DNA of 30,000 nt, taken from Symbiodinium natans (taxonomy: Eukaryota; Sar; Dinophyceae; Suessiales; Symbiodiniaceae). This document shows, in pieces, positions 10,400 through 18,946 of this stretch. Made by a program: the position numbers and the translations under genes. The stretch lies in contig CAJNDS010001045.1 in NCBI GenBank assembly GCA_905221605.1, positions 1 to 30,000 of the forward strand. Direction: 5' to 3'. Below the pieces are notes generated by a model. The model worked only from the letters and a program-made list of their open reading frames with translations, was not told the origin of the DNA and did no database searches. The stretch's first letter is position 1. Each line of letters opens with the position of its first letter.

Positions 10400-10911
10400 T
10401 GCCTTATTCCGGCCAAAGGCTTGTGCGCCCCAATGGAAAGAGGAGACCTGGCTGCGTGCCATGCGGCGCCAGGGTCTGAGTTTTTCAGGTTTCAGGGTGT
10501 GGGGTTTGGGTTTGAAGGGTTTCGGGTTAAGGGTTTCTGTAGGTGTTTGGACTTGAGGGCTTTGGGGTTTGGGCTTTTGGGTCTAGGACTTGTTGGGTAC
10601 CCAGGGTTTGGGGTTGAGGGTCTAAGGTTTATGGCCTTCATGGCACATATGGCTCCCCCCAAAGAGATTATGCATCCACGCGCTGGCCATGTACGGTTTG
10701 GGATCGTGTTGAGTTTTGTCGTATTGAGGGTTTTAAGTTTAGTGCTTTTGCATTTAGACCTTTGGAATGGTGGTCGATCGCATTCGTGGTGTATGAGAGT
10801 AAGGGCGGAGGGCACTAGGATGTAGCAACAAGTTTTGAGAACTCTGGCAAGCGGTTGAGGCTTTAAAGCTTCCGGAACATCTGGAATTAAGGTTTTTGTT
10901 TTTTTAAGTTC
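10400..10911. other. Spacer of about 510 bp, G/T-biased, no supported gene
   Basis: Overlapping open frames of 134 codons (plus, 10421-10825) and 107 codons (minus, 10492-10815) exist, but much of the stretch is decayed GGGTTT-type sequence, which biases both frames. No domain was recognised. Confidence 0.45.
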
Positions 10912-11290
10912 AGGATTTAGGGTTTAGGGTTTAGGGTTTAGGTTGTTTGGGTTTCAGAGCAAAAGCCAGTGCTTCAGGCCAACTTGGGCAAAATCATAGT
11001 TTACTGTCCCTAAACTCTAAACTCTAAACCCTAAACCCTAAACCCAAACCTTAACACTGGGTTGAATCGCCTGGGGGTTTCTCTCAATGATGGTCCCTTT
11101 TCCGGGTATCCGTACCACGCCTAAACCCTAAGCCCCACAATCTTGTAACTTTAGGGGGGGCATAATTTAGAGAACTGCGGACCTTGCCAAAGCTTAGCCG
11201 TCCCACCTCTGGTTTTTGCTGAGTGGTTTGGCCTTGCTATGTTGATTGTTAGGGTTCAGGGCTTTCTTCAAGGCAAACGCCCCAACATGA

Positions 11291-11314
11291 AGTACTTCTG
11301 CAGTAGGAAGTACT
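11291..11314. repeat. Short hairpin AGTACTTC / GAAGTACT
   Basis: Perfect 8-bp arms at 11291-11298 and 11307-11314 with an 8-nt loop. Confidence 0.7.
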
Positions 11315-11407
11315 GAGCAGTGTTGTCACCAGTCCTTTTTAGTTCTGGGCCCTGCTTTTCCAGTCTGCTCCTGAGGTGGTGACATGCTTGCGGCGCTGAA
11401 GCAGCAG

Positions 11408-11647
11408 GCACCACTCTATAAACTCTATAATCCCCCTATAGCTATAAACCCTAATCTCTATAAACCCATAAACTCTATAAACCCTATAAGCCCTCTAAAC
11501 CCTATTAACCCTATAAGCCCTATAAACCCTATAAACCCTATAAACCCTATAAGCCCTCTAAACCCTATAAACCCTATAAACCCTATAAACCCTGTAAACC
11601 CTGTAAACCCTATAAACCCTATAAGCCCTATAAACCCTATAAGCCCA
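11408..11647 (-). repeat. 9-bp CCCTATAAA / CCCTATAAG array
   Basis: About 25 units of the nonamer CCCTATAAA, with CCCTATAAG, CCCTCTAAA and CCCTGTAAA variants. Because 9 is a multiple of 3 it stays open on both strands (Asn-Pro-Ile repeat on plus, Gly-Phe-Ile on minus). These frames follow from the repeat and are not gene calls. Confidence 0.95.
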
Positions 11648-11711
11648 CCCCAGCACAGAGGGCCTGGAGGTCGACCGCTGTCATCCTCAACCAAACCCAG
11701 AGGGTCCATTT

Positions 11712-11785
11712 GGGTTTAGGGTTTAGGGTTTAGGGTTTAGGGTTTAGGGTTTAGGGTTTAGGGTTTAGGGTTTAGGGTTTAGGGT
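11712..11785 (+). repeat. TTTAGGG array (about 10 units)
   Basis: Perfect heptamers lying between two 9-bp variant arrays of opposite orientation. Confidence 0.96.
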
Positions 11786-11889
11786 GGAATTAGCTACCAA
11801 AAACCCTACTAAGTAAGGTTTTTGGGTACCTAAATCCATAACTCTATTACAAGCAGACCCTCTGGGAAACCTTTTTGCTCAAGCCGAAG

Positions 11890-12060
11890 CCCATAGGGCT
11901 TGTAGGGCTTATGGGGCTTATAGGGCTTATAGGGCCTACGGTTTGGGGTTGAAGGGTTTATAGGGTTTAGAGGGCTCTATAGGGTTCATAGGGTTTCGTA
12001 GGGTTATAGGCTTAGAGGGTTAGCAGGGGTTACGGGGTTGATGGGGCTTTCCGGACTTTC
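11890..12060 (+). repeat. Degenerate 9-bp GGGCTTATA / GGGTTTATA array
   Basis: The same nonamer class as 11408-11647 but on the opposite strand and more degenerate, with GGGGCTTAT, GGGTTCATA and GGGTTTAGA units. Confidence 0.8.
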
Positions 12061-12289
12061 TGGGGCTGAGAGGTTCTCCAAGGGGTTCATATGCACATAG
12101 GATTCTGACTTGGGACTGGGTTGGGAAGTGTCTCGACTTATCCAAGCCATGGGTTTAGGGTTTAGGCTTTAAGGCTTAGGGCTTAGGGCTTGGGTTTAGG
12201 GTTTAGGCTGGCCAAGCATGAGGATTCAGCAGCTCCAACACCAACAGCATGGGTCAGCGCCACGTGAGAAGCTTCTGAGCCAAGGCCTC

Positions 12290-12398
12290 CCTAAACCCTA
12301 AACCCTAAAGCCTAAACCCTGAACCCTAAACCCTAAATCCTAAACCCTAAACCCTAAACCCTAAACCCTAAACTCTAAACCCTAAACCCTAAACCCTA
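12290..12398 (-). repeat. CCCTAAA array (about 15 units)
   Basis: Near-perfect, with single-base variants (CCCTGAA, TCCTAAA, CTCTAAA). Confidence 0.95.
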
Positions 12399-12514
12399 CT
12401 CCTTGGCTGCCGCGGCCCGGCGAGCTGGCATTGCAAGGACCCACCCAATGTCCCAAAACAGGTGCAGACTCATGAGCATCGACGTGGACATATCTTGGTC
12501 TGATGAGAACCTTT

Positions 12515-12588
12515 GGGTTTAGGGTTTAGGGTTTAGGGTTTAGGGTTTAGGGTTTAGGGTTTAGGGTTTAGGGTTTAGGGTTTAGGGG
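12515..12588 (+). repeat. TTTAGGG array (about 10 units)
   Basis: Perfect heptamers with sharp edges. Confidence 0.96.
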
Positions 12589-12692
12589 AAGCTGGCAAGT
12601 AATTAGGCAGGGGAGATGTTCCTGAAAGCAGCCGGCATTCGAAGAGATTGCTCCGACGATGCATTTGTGGGCATGGTGGTGCGGCATCTTCT

Positions 12693-12770
12693 GGGTTTAG
12701 GGTTTAGGGTTTAGGGTTTAGGGTTTAGGGTTTAGGGTTTAGGGTTTAGGGTTTAGGGTTTAGGGTTTAG
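12693..12770 (+). repeat. TTTAGGG array (about 11 units)
   Basis: Perfect heptamers running directly into SR1 copy a at 12775. Confidence 0.96.
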
Positions 12771-12774
12771 CGTT

Positions 12775-12888
12775 CTAGGACCCGGAGTAGGCCACCATTT
12801 CCCTTTTTGGGAGGGTTCGGGTCCCCTTCTAAGCCCCTTTAAAACCACAAAGGGCACCGTTTTTATTTCTGGGTTACTCTTGGGTTCT
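12775..12888 (+). repeat. Dispersed short repeat SR1, copy a
   Basis: About 114 bp beginning CTAGGACCCGGAGTAGGCC, with central CCCTTTAAAACCACAAAGGG and ending GGTTACTCTTGGGTTCT. Similar sequence occurs at 15445-15555, 17568-17677 and, split, at 17882-18070. It is flanked on the left by a G block and on the right by a C block. No terminal inverted repeats or coding content were seen. Confidence 0.82.
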
Positions 12889-13009
12889 AAACCCTCAACC
12901 CTAAACCCTAAACCCTCAACCCTAAACCCTAAACCCTCAACCCTCAACCCTGAGCCCTAAACCCTAAACCCTAAACCCTAAACCCTAAACCCTAAACCCT
13001 AAACCCTAG
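12887..13009 (-). repeat. CCCTAAA array with CCCTCAA variants
   Basis: About seventeen units. CCCTCAA variants recur every second or third unit on the left, suggesting a short higher-order pattern, and the right half is pure. Confidence 0.95.
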
Positions 13010-13193
13010 GCCGCGCTGAACAGGTGGTCGGCGACTTCTCGAACATTGGGCGTGCAGAGCTGGAGGCTGTGCGGGTGTTGAGGGTAGCCCAAACTACTAT
13101 TTGCTTCAGAAGCTACCCCGAACAGTCTTCCTTACAAGGGTACATAGGCATAATTCTCTTTAATTTTTCGGGGGATTTAGAAAATAGTAGTTA

Positions 13194-13265
13194 CCCTAAA
13201 CCTTTAATCCTAAACCAAACCCTAAACCCTAAACCCTAAACCCTAAACCCTAAACCCTAAACCCT
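13194..13265 (-). repeat. CCCTAAA array
   Basis: About eight clean units following two degenerate ones. Confidence 0.94.
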
Positions 13266-13370
13266 GGTTCCTGAACCCCAAGCCCTAAACCCTCTACAGT
13301 GTGTTGGATTTGGAATTTTCTCTCGGAGGCAATGCATGCACGCTTTGGCAGAGTTTGGGCTGTGAGAGCG

Positions 13371-13507
13371 AACCCTAAACGCTAAACCCTAAAACCTAAA
13401 CCCAAAACCCTAAACCCGAAACCCTAAACCCTAAACCCTAAACCCTAAAACCTAAACCCTAAACCCTCCCTAAACCCTAAACCCTAAACCCTAAACCCTA
13501 AACCCCT
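13371..13507 (-). repeat. CCCTAAA array (about 19 units)
   Basis: The left side carries indel variants (CCCTAAAA, CCCAAAA). An internal phase break (CCCTCCCTAAA) sits near 13467. Confidence 0.95.
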
Positions 13508-13570
13508 AGGCTGCCCTGGCGGCACACCACAGTCGCTGAAGCGCCAGCCCAAGTTGAGCAGCTGAGTTTG

Positions 13571-13640
13571 GGACTTAGCCCAGTGGTACCCCTTTTCCCT
13601 TTTTTTGATGCAGTAGCCAACTCCAAAACGGGCCCCCTCA
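13571..13640 (+). repeat. Dispersed short repeat SR3, copy a
   Basis: TTAGCCCAGTGGTACC, a T/C-rich middle, then CAGTAGCCAACTCC. The reverse complement of 16105-16195 has TAGCCCAGTGGTACC and GTAGCCAACGCC around a longer T/C-rich middle. Confidence 0.6.
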
Positions 13641-13683
13641 TTAAATAATGGTTACCGGACTACCAGGGGGACGGTGAAGGGGT

Positions 13684-13788
13684 AAACCCTAAAACCTAAA
13701 CCCTAAACCCTAAACCCTAAACCCTAAACCCTAAACCCTAAACCCTAAACCCTAAACCCTAAACCCTAAACCCTAAACCCTAAACCCT
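13684..13788 (-). repeat. CCCTAAA array (about 15 units)
   Basis: One of the longest pure C blocks in the window. It ends sharply. Confidence 0.96.
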
Positions 13789-14167
13789 GACCGTGTTTTT
13801 TGGGAGAAGTTGTATAATCGTCAGGCTGATGGAACCGATTCGCTTTTGTAGTGGAGGGTTCAACGCACCGTCGGATGTCGGGGGGTTACTCTAGGGGTCC
13901 AGGAGCCTATATAGTATATACGTTGGCCTAAAAGGCGTTCCAATACAGTAGCCATTCAGGCCCAAGTATACTACAAAGGTATACGCGCCCGTAGGGCTAA
14001 TATATGCTGTGTTCCCCCCCCCTCCCCCTCCACTTCATGAATGGTTGAAACCGATTTTGTTCGAGTTTACGCCGCCCCCTCCCCCTCCCCGCGCAGATTG
14101 TGACATGAGAAAGACTGTCCCGCACGCTACATTAAAGCAAGGCTGTTTAGGCTTCGGGTTTGGGATT
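13789..14167. other. Unique spacer with C-rich tracts
   Basis: Two C-rich motifs, each containing CCCCCTCCCCCTCC or close to it, lie at about 14014-14031 and 14074-14090. They could form G-quadruplexes on the complementary strand. No gene was seen. Confidence 0.5.
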
Positions 14168-14211
14168 CCCCTAAACCCTAAACCCTAAACCCTAAACCCT
14201 AAACCCTAAAC
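14168..14211 (-). repeat. CCCTAAA array
   Basis: About six perfect units. Confidence 0.95.
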
Positions 14212-14465
14212 GTTCAGGGCTTTCGGTGTTTGGGGCCCAAAGCTTTCCCAAACGTGCTGGCCCAAGGCAGCCTTGATTGATCCCTGAATCTCAACAGCCG
14301 TCAATCCATTTTCTACACGGGTGGTTCTCTAAAACAGGGTCCTTGTTTGGGCCCATTCTATAGTACGGCACCCTGAAAAGAAGGACCCAAAAAGGCTGAT
14401 TTCGAGAACTGCCGACATGTCGTTGGCGGAATTCTGTGCCCAAGAGTCCTTTTAAGGTCAGGGCC

Positions 14466-14541
14466 CCCTAAACCCTAAACCCTAAACCCTAAACCCTAAA
14501 CCCTAAACCCTAAACCCTAAACCCTAAACCCTAAACCCTAA
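14466..14541 (-). repeat. CCCTAAA array (about 11 units)
   Basis: Perfect units, flanked on both sides by GGGCCC-containing sequence. Confidence 0.96.
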
Positions 14542-14605
14542 GGGCCCCTCATCTTCCCCGCATGGCTGAGGACCGGGCCACTGCACGGCAGGACTTCAGC
14601 TAAGC

Positions 14606-14647
14606 GGTTTAGGGTTTAGGGTTTAGGGTTTAGGGTTTAGGGTTTAG
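14606..14647 (+). repeat. TTTAGGG array
   Basis: About six units. Together with the C block ending at 14541 it encloses a 64-bp unique spacer. Confidence 0.95.
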
Positions 14648-14967
14648 CGTACCCCTACCAGTTCCCTCAATTACGTTAACCCTTCTGAGGCATTCTGATT
14701 CTATTTTCTGGAAAACCCCAGATGGAGCTGTCCCTAGGCTACCGCTGGTCGACCGCTAGCAGCCACATGAAAAGCTTGGAGCTTCTATGGACAAAGCCAA
14801 CAATGCCCCAGACCCAAAACCCAGTTCCCTTCAAACCCTCAACCCCAAACCCTAAACCCTAAACCCTGTTGCTTTTGCCTTGCTCGGCAGCTTGTGGCTG
14901 CGCCGCCCTGGTAAGTGGGGGAGAGCCTTAGCGGACGCGAAATCAAGGCTTCAGCTAACTGCGTGGG

Positions 14968-15140
14968 TTTAGATATTCAGGATTTTTAGGGTTTAGGATT
15001 CCAGGGTTTTAGGATTTAGCATTTCAGGGTTTCGGGCTGTAGGGTTCCAGACTTTTCGGGTTCAGGATGCCAGGGTTTAGGGTATAGGGTATAGGGTTTA
15101 GGGTATAGGGTTTAGGGTTTAGGGTATAGGGTTTAGACAT
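14968..15140 (+). repeat. Degenerate TTTAGGG array with GGGTATA units
   Basis: The left part is decayed (TTTCAGGG, TTCCAGGG, TTTTAGGA). The right part alternates TTTAGGG with GGGTATA. Confidence 0.82.
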
Positions 15141-15400
15141 TGGTTTGCCGATGTTGTGCGACGTCGTTTGCAGTGGCGCCTGGTATTGCTAGACTACTCC
15201 TACACTCTCTCTGGGTTTAGGGTTGTAGGCTTGAGGGCTTCGGGTTGAGTCCTAACCCTAAACCCTAAACCCTTAACCCTAAACCCTAAACCCTAAACCA
15301 GGCTTAGGGTTGGCTCTGTGTATTCCAGGCTTCTCTCTGATCCACTGGCGGTTGCCACGGCATGCCCCCTACAACCCAGAGTAGGGGTTTTTGGGCTCAG

Positions 15401-15444
15401 GGTTTAGGGTTTAGGGTTTAGGGTTTAGGGTTTAGGGTTTAGGG
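15401..15444 (+). repeat. TTTAGGG array
   Basis: About six units running directly into SR1 copy b. Confidence 0.94.
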
Positions 15445-15555
15445 CTAGGATGCAGAGCAGGGCCCTTATTCCCTTCTATCAGGGCTTAGGTTCCCTTATA
15501 AGCCCCTTTAGAGCAACAAGGGCACCCTTCTTCTTCCGAGGTTACTCTTGGGTGC
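15445..15555 (+). repeat. Dispersed short repeat SR1, copy b
   Basis: CTAGGATGCAGAGCAGGGCC, central TTCCCTTATAAGCCCCTTTA and terminal GAGGTTACTCTTGGGTGC match SR1 copies a and c at their ends and centre. A G block abuts it on the left, as in copy a. Confidence 0.78.
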
Positions 15556-15629
15556 CTTTCCTGCCAGGAGGTCTGCCAACCTTGGGTCCCTCTTATTTCC
15601 CACTGAGAGAGCCTCGTGAAGCAGGGTTG

Positions 15630-15708
15630 CCCTGAACCCTAAACCCCAAACCCTAAACCCTAAACCCTAAACCCTAAACCCTAAACCCTAAACCTTAAAC
15701 CCTGAACC
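15630..15708 (-). repeat. CCCTAAA array (about 11 units)
   Basis: Clean middle with CCCTGAA variants at both ends. Confidence 0.95.
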
Positions 15709-16104
15709 CACCTAGAGTGTGGCTTGCTAGCGAGTCAGTCTGGGTATATAGGGTAGTTTCTCTAGATTCGGGCTTTGGGCTTAGGGTGCCTCATGGGGGG
15801 CCGGGTCCGTATTTGAAGGGTGCCGCGCTATACATATATAGGACCCCGAAAAGGGACCGTTGTAATTTAGACAACTACCCTTTTAGCAGGAACGCTGTGC
15901 TCGGAAGGTGGCATTCAAACCTCTTGCGAACCATCCTGAGCTAGGAGGTTTGTGTGAAGACGCCGTAACCCCAAACCCCGTAAGCCCTAAACCCTAAACT
16001 CTAAACCCTAAACCCTAAACCCTAAACCGTGCATTCTTTCAAAAAGCAGAAGGTGCTCAGGCCATCAGCAATGGGCAGTGTGTGTTGAGACTCACCTGCT
16101 CCCT

Positions 16105-16195
16105 TCTGGCGTTGGCTACTTTAATTTTTAAGGGAGCCTTGAACCAAACAAAAGGGGGCAAAAGGGTAAAAAGGTACCACTGGGCTACCAAGTAA
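16105..16195 (-). repeat. Dispersed short repeat SR3, copy b (inverted)
   Basis: On the + strand it reads GGCGTTGGCTAC, an A/G-rich middle, then GGTACCACTGGGCTA, which is the reverse complement of the conserved edges of SR3 copy a. Confidence 0.6.
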
Positions 16196-16549
16196 AAAGA
16201 TTATGAGAATAACCCTAAACCCTCAACCCTCAACCCTAAACCCTAAACCTTAAACCCACAACCAGAGGATCGTTCTTGCAACGGCAGGGCTACTAAGTTT
16301 AAGTTATTTTTTCGGAGGCCATGCTTGACAAAGACTCTACAAAGACTCTGTCTCCTGCAGCTTGCGCCAGTGCAAAAGGGAATGTTGGTGCAGCTCCCTT
16401 TGTTGGCCACGTGTTTAAGTTCTATAGGATTGTTGTAGAAGGGTTTAGGGTTTAGGGTTTACCTGGAGAAGAAGAGTCCATAACAGTCCATGTACCTAAA
16501 CCCACGCCTTCGTTCGTTTTTTGGATGTCCTTACGCCCCCAAGAGTCCC

Positions 16550-16730
16550 TGAACTCTAAACCCCTACATCCTATAAAGCCTATATACAGCTCAAAATGAA
16601 CCCTACATAAACCCTGTATCAACCCTACATAAACCCTGTACATACATATGTTTCAACGTCTGTATTTGTTGCTGATTATGCCCAATCTAAACCCTACATA
16701 AACCCTATGCACCCAGTCTAAACCCTAAAC
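16550..16730 (-). repeat. Degenerate CCCTACATAAA / CCCTGTA variant array
   Basis: CCCTACATAAACCCTGTATC-type units of about 10-20 bp belong to the class with an ATA insertion relative to CCCTAAA. Similar sequence in the opposite orientation follows at 16858-17000. Confidence 0.72.
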
Positions 16731-16857
16731 CCCCATATACAGCCAATGTGCGCCTTACTTAAATCCAACGCAAACTACGTAGTCCCTACATTCTCTCTGT
16801 ATGTGCTTTTCCAGGGCGTTTATCGGGTTCTTATCGGAGCAAAGAGTTCGTATGGTT

Positions 16858-17000
16858 GATAGGGTTTATAGGGCGGGAATTTAACAGGTTGATACGGTGT
16901 TTGATAGGTTTGTTATAGGACGGTTTAGAGTTTACAGGGCTTTTCTAGAGTTGACAGGGTTTGCAGGGTTTCGGCCTGTAGGGTTCACTCTGGGGTTGTT
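16858..17000 (+). repeat. Degenerate GGGTTTATA / GGGTTGACA array
   Basis: Units such as GATAGGGTTTATAGGG, TTTACAGGG and TTGACAGGG on the opposite strand to the 16550-16730 array. Confidence 0.7.
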
Positions 17001-17056
17001 AGGGTTTGGGGTTCAGAGGTTAGGCTTTACCGGGTTCATGGCTGCAGAGGCTACTG

Positions 17057-17106
17057 TTTAGGGTTTAGGGTTTAGGGTTTAGGGTTTAGGGTTTAGGGTT
17101 TAGGGT
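17057..17106 (+). repeat. TTTAGGG array
   Basis: About seven perfect heptamers. Confidence 0.95.
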
Positions 17107-17326
17107 ACTGTTCAGGGTTTTGGTTTGTTTAGGCTCTGGGGCGTAAGGCTGAAGAAGGTTTAGGGGCTTCGAGTTTGGCGTCTCAGTTTCGGACATCTTC
17201 AAGACACCTGCCTAAACCGTAGCCCGCGGATCCTGGGATCTCCCAAACAAGCCCTTGGGGTGCGTCACATGTAGGGCTTCAAGGGCCCTGCGGCTTTCGG
17301 GTTTAGGGCCCGGGCTTAGGGTTCTA

Positions 17327-17417
17327 TAAGGGTTCATGTACATCACTATCATGTACTTGAGCCTATAGGAAGTACTGTACGGCACAAGTATTCCCTATTT
17401 AGGTACATGAACCCTTA
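17327..17417. repeat. 91-bp two-tier inverted repeat (hairpin)
   Basis: Outer arms TAAGGGTTCATGTAC (17327-17341) and its exact reverse complement (17403-17417) are 15 bp and perfect. An inner stem, TACTTGAGCC against GGCACAAGTA, has one mismatch. The terminal loop is 17 nt (17364-17380) and the two stems are separated by an unpaired internal loop of about 12 nt on each side. Confidence 0.85.
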
Positions 17418-17567
17418 GGGTAAGGCCCTCGACCCTCACACGGCCTGTCCCCTCGCAGGGCGTTCGCGGTCCGACGCTGAGTTCATCTCTAAGGGTAGTC
17501 TAGGACCTACCCTCTTAGGGTTTAGGGTTTAGGGGTTAGGGGCTAGGGTTTAGGGTTTAGGGCTACT

Positions 17568-17677
17568 AGGACCGGGAGTAGGCCCTTTTTTCCTTTTCTT
17601 TGGTGTTGGGGTTCCCTTATAGTCCCCTTAAACCAAAAAAAGGGTACCCTTGTTATTCCTAGGTTACTCCCGGGTCT
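17568..17677 (+). repeat. Dispersed short repeat SR1, copy c
   Basis: AGGACCGGGAGTAGGCCC at the left, TTCCCTTATAGTCCCCTTAA in the middle and CTAGGTTACTCCCGGGTCT at the right. As for copy a, a G block lies to the left and a C block to the right. Confidence 0.82.
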
Positions 17678-17705
17678 ACCCTAAACTAAACCCTAAACCC
17701 TAAAC

Positions 17706-17790
17706 TTTTATGGTCCCTTACCTCCTCTAAAGGATTCTGAAGCATGGGCCCTTGGGTTGTCTGGCGTAGACAAGGGGGTCCCCTTTAAAC
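17706..17790 (+). repeat. Dispersed short repeat SR2, copy b
   Basis: TATGGTCCCTTACCTCCTCT and ATGGGCCCTTGGGTTGT match 6684-6740. SR1 copy c, a short C block and SR2 copy b form a compact series. Confidence 0.75.
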
Positions 17791-17881
17791 CCTAAACCCT
17801 ATATGACGGGAACCTGTATCTACCCTAAGGTACTGCACCTTCCCTGGCTGGTAGAAGCAAGAATTTCTTAGAAATAAGTCG

Positions 17882-18070
17882 AGGACCCAGAGTAGCCCTT
17901 ATTATTCCTTTTGTTAAGGTGGTTTAGGGTTTAGGGTTTAGGGTTTAGGGTTTAGGGTTTAGGGTTTAGGGTTTAGGGTTTAGTTTAGAGTTTAGGGTAT
18001 TAGCTTCCCTTATACGCCCTTCAAACCAAAAAGGGTACCTTTTCGATTCCTAGGTTAACTCTTGGGTCTA
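17882..18070 (+). repeat. SR1 copy d, split by a TTTAGGG array
   Basis: The left half (17882-17922) reads GGACCCAGAGTAGCCCTTAT onward and matches the left half of copies a-c. The right half (about 18000-18070) reads TTCCCTTATACGCCCTTCAA through CTAGGTTAACTCTTGGGTCT and matches their right half. The two halves are separated by about 77 bp of TTTAGGG. In copy c the same halves are joined by a few bases (GGTGTTGGGG). Confidence 0.82.
17923..17999 (+). repeat. TTTAGGG array inserted within SR1
   Basis: About nine perfect heptamers and two degenerate ones at the right edge. The flanks are the two halves of an SR1 copy. Confidence 0.93.
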
Positions 18071-18177
18071 GAAAACATGTGTAGACGCTGTTACAGCGCT
18101 TGGGTCGGCACATTGTGGGGTTTGTTGGGATGTGTGGAGAGGGTCTCCTACATTGTTAGCCTTAGAATTCGTGCCTG

Positions 18178-18228
18178 GTTTAGGGTTCAGGGTTTAGGGT
18201 TTAGGGTTTAGGGTTTAGGGTTTAGGGC
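18178..18228 (+). repeat. TTTAGGG array
   Basis: About seven units with one TTCAGGG. Confidence 0.94.
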
Positions 18229-18239
18229 ATTATCAACTT

Positions 18240-18313
18240 CCCCCCCCCCCCCCCCCACCCAGCCTAATTGGGGCCTTGTACAGCCTGCTTATAACTGGGG
18301 GGGGGAGGGGGGG
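18240..18313. repeat. Inverted homopolymer pair: poly-C and poly-G around 40 bp
   Basis: A run of about 17 C (18240-18256) and an interrupted G run (18297-18313, nine G, one A, seven G) enclose 40 bp. They could form a C/G stem or a quadruplex. Run lengths may be unreliable. Confidence 0.8.
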
Positions 18314-18640
18314 TGCACCTAGGTGTATTTTTTTGTAAGTTTGTGTTTAGGGTCAGGCGTGAGGGCTTTTATAGGAGGTTTGGGGCCTCGGGTTTAAATT
18401 GCCTCAGGGCGCAGCTCCTTGCACGATCGGATTTCAAGAAGGAGTGGCGACGCCTTTGGGAGGGCCGTTCAGAAGTTTGCCTTGTGCTCACGATTTTGTC
18501 CAATAGATCCTAAACCCAAAAACCCTAAACCCTAAACCCTATGAACCTTAAACCGAGCCTTGGCTTGTGAACAAGCCGAGGTGGATGCGGGCCCTCCTCC
18601 GGGACTGCAGCTGCCCCCGAAGCAGGACACTTTGAGGTGT
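18314..18640. other. Unique spacer, no supported gene
   Basis: A 66-codon open frame (18313-18513, plus) has no recognisable domain. A short C block lies at 18513-18540. Confidence 0.45.
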
Positions 18641-18777
18641 AGGGTTCAGGGTTTAGGGTTTAGGGCAGGACACTTTGAGGTTTGAGGGGGTGTGTAGTTT
18701 GATAGCTTGGGGTTTAGGTTCGAGGGTCTAGGGTTTATATAGAGGTTTTAGGGTTTTCAGGGTTGAAGCCGCCCCCC

Positions 18778-18808
18778 CATATATACACATATATATATAT
18801 ATATATAA
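18778..18808. repeat. TA/CATA microsatellite
   Basis: Short ACATATATATA tract of about 30 bp. Confidence 0.8.
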
Positions 18809-18946
18809 ACTGAAAGAGTTAACGTGGTCTCCTCTAGACAGCAGTGCCAGTAACTCGGAGAAGAAAGACGCAACAGCAAAGACAGCTGCACATACTAGTT
18901 CCATGCATGGAATTAGGGACTTAGGCACTTATTACCCCTCCCCATA

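Noticed and set aside
11384-11719. Asn-Pro-Ile repeat protein
   Set aside because: The product of a 9-bp telomere-like variant array; the opposite strand is equally open.
13684-13788. Telomerase RNA template region
   Set aside because: The template motif cannot be told apart from the many C-strand arrays, and no surrounding pseudoknot-like structure was recognised.
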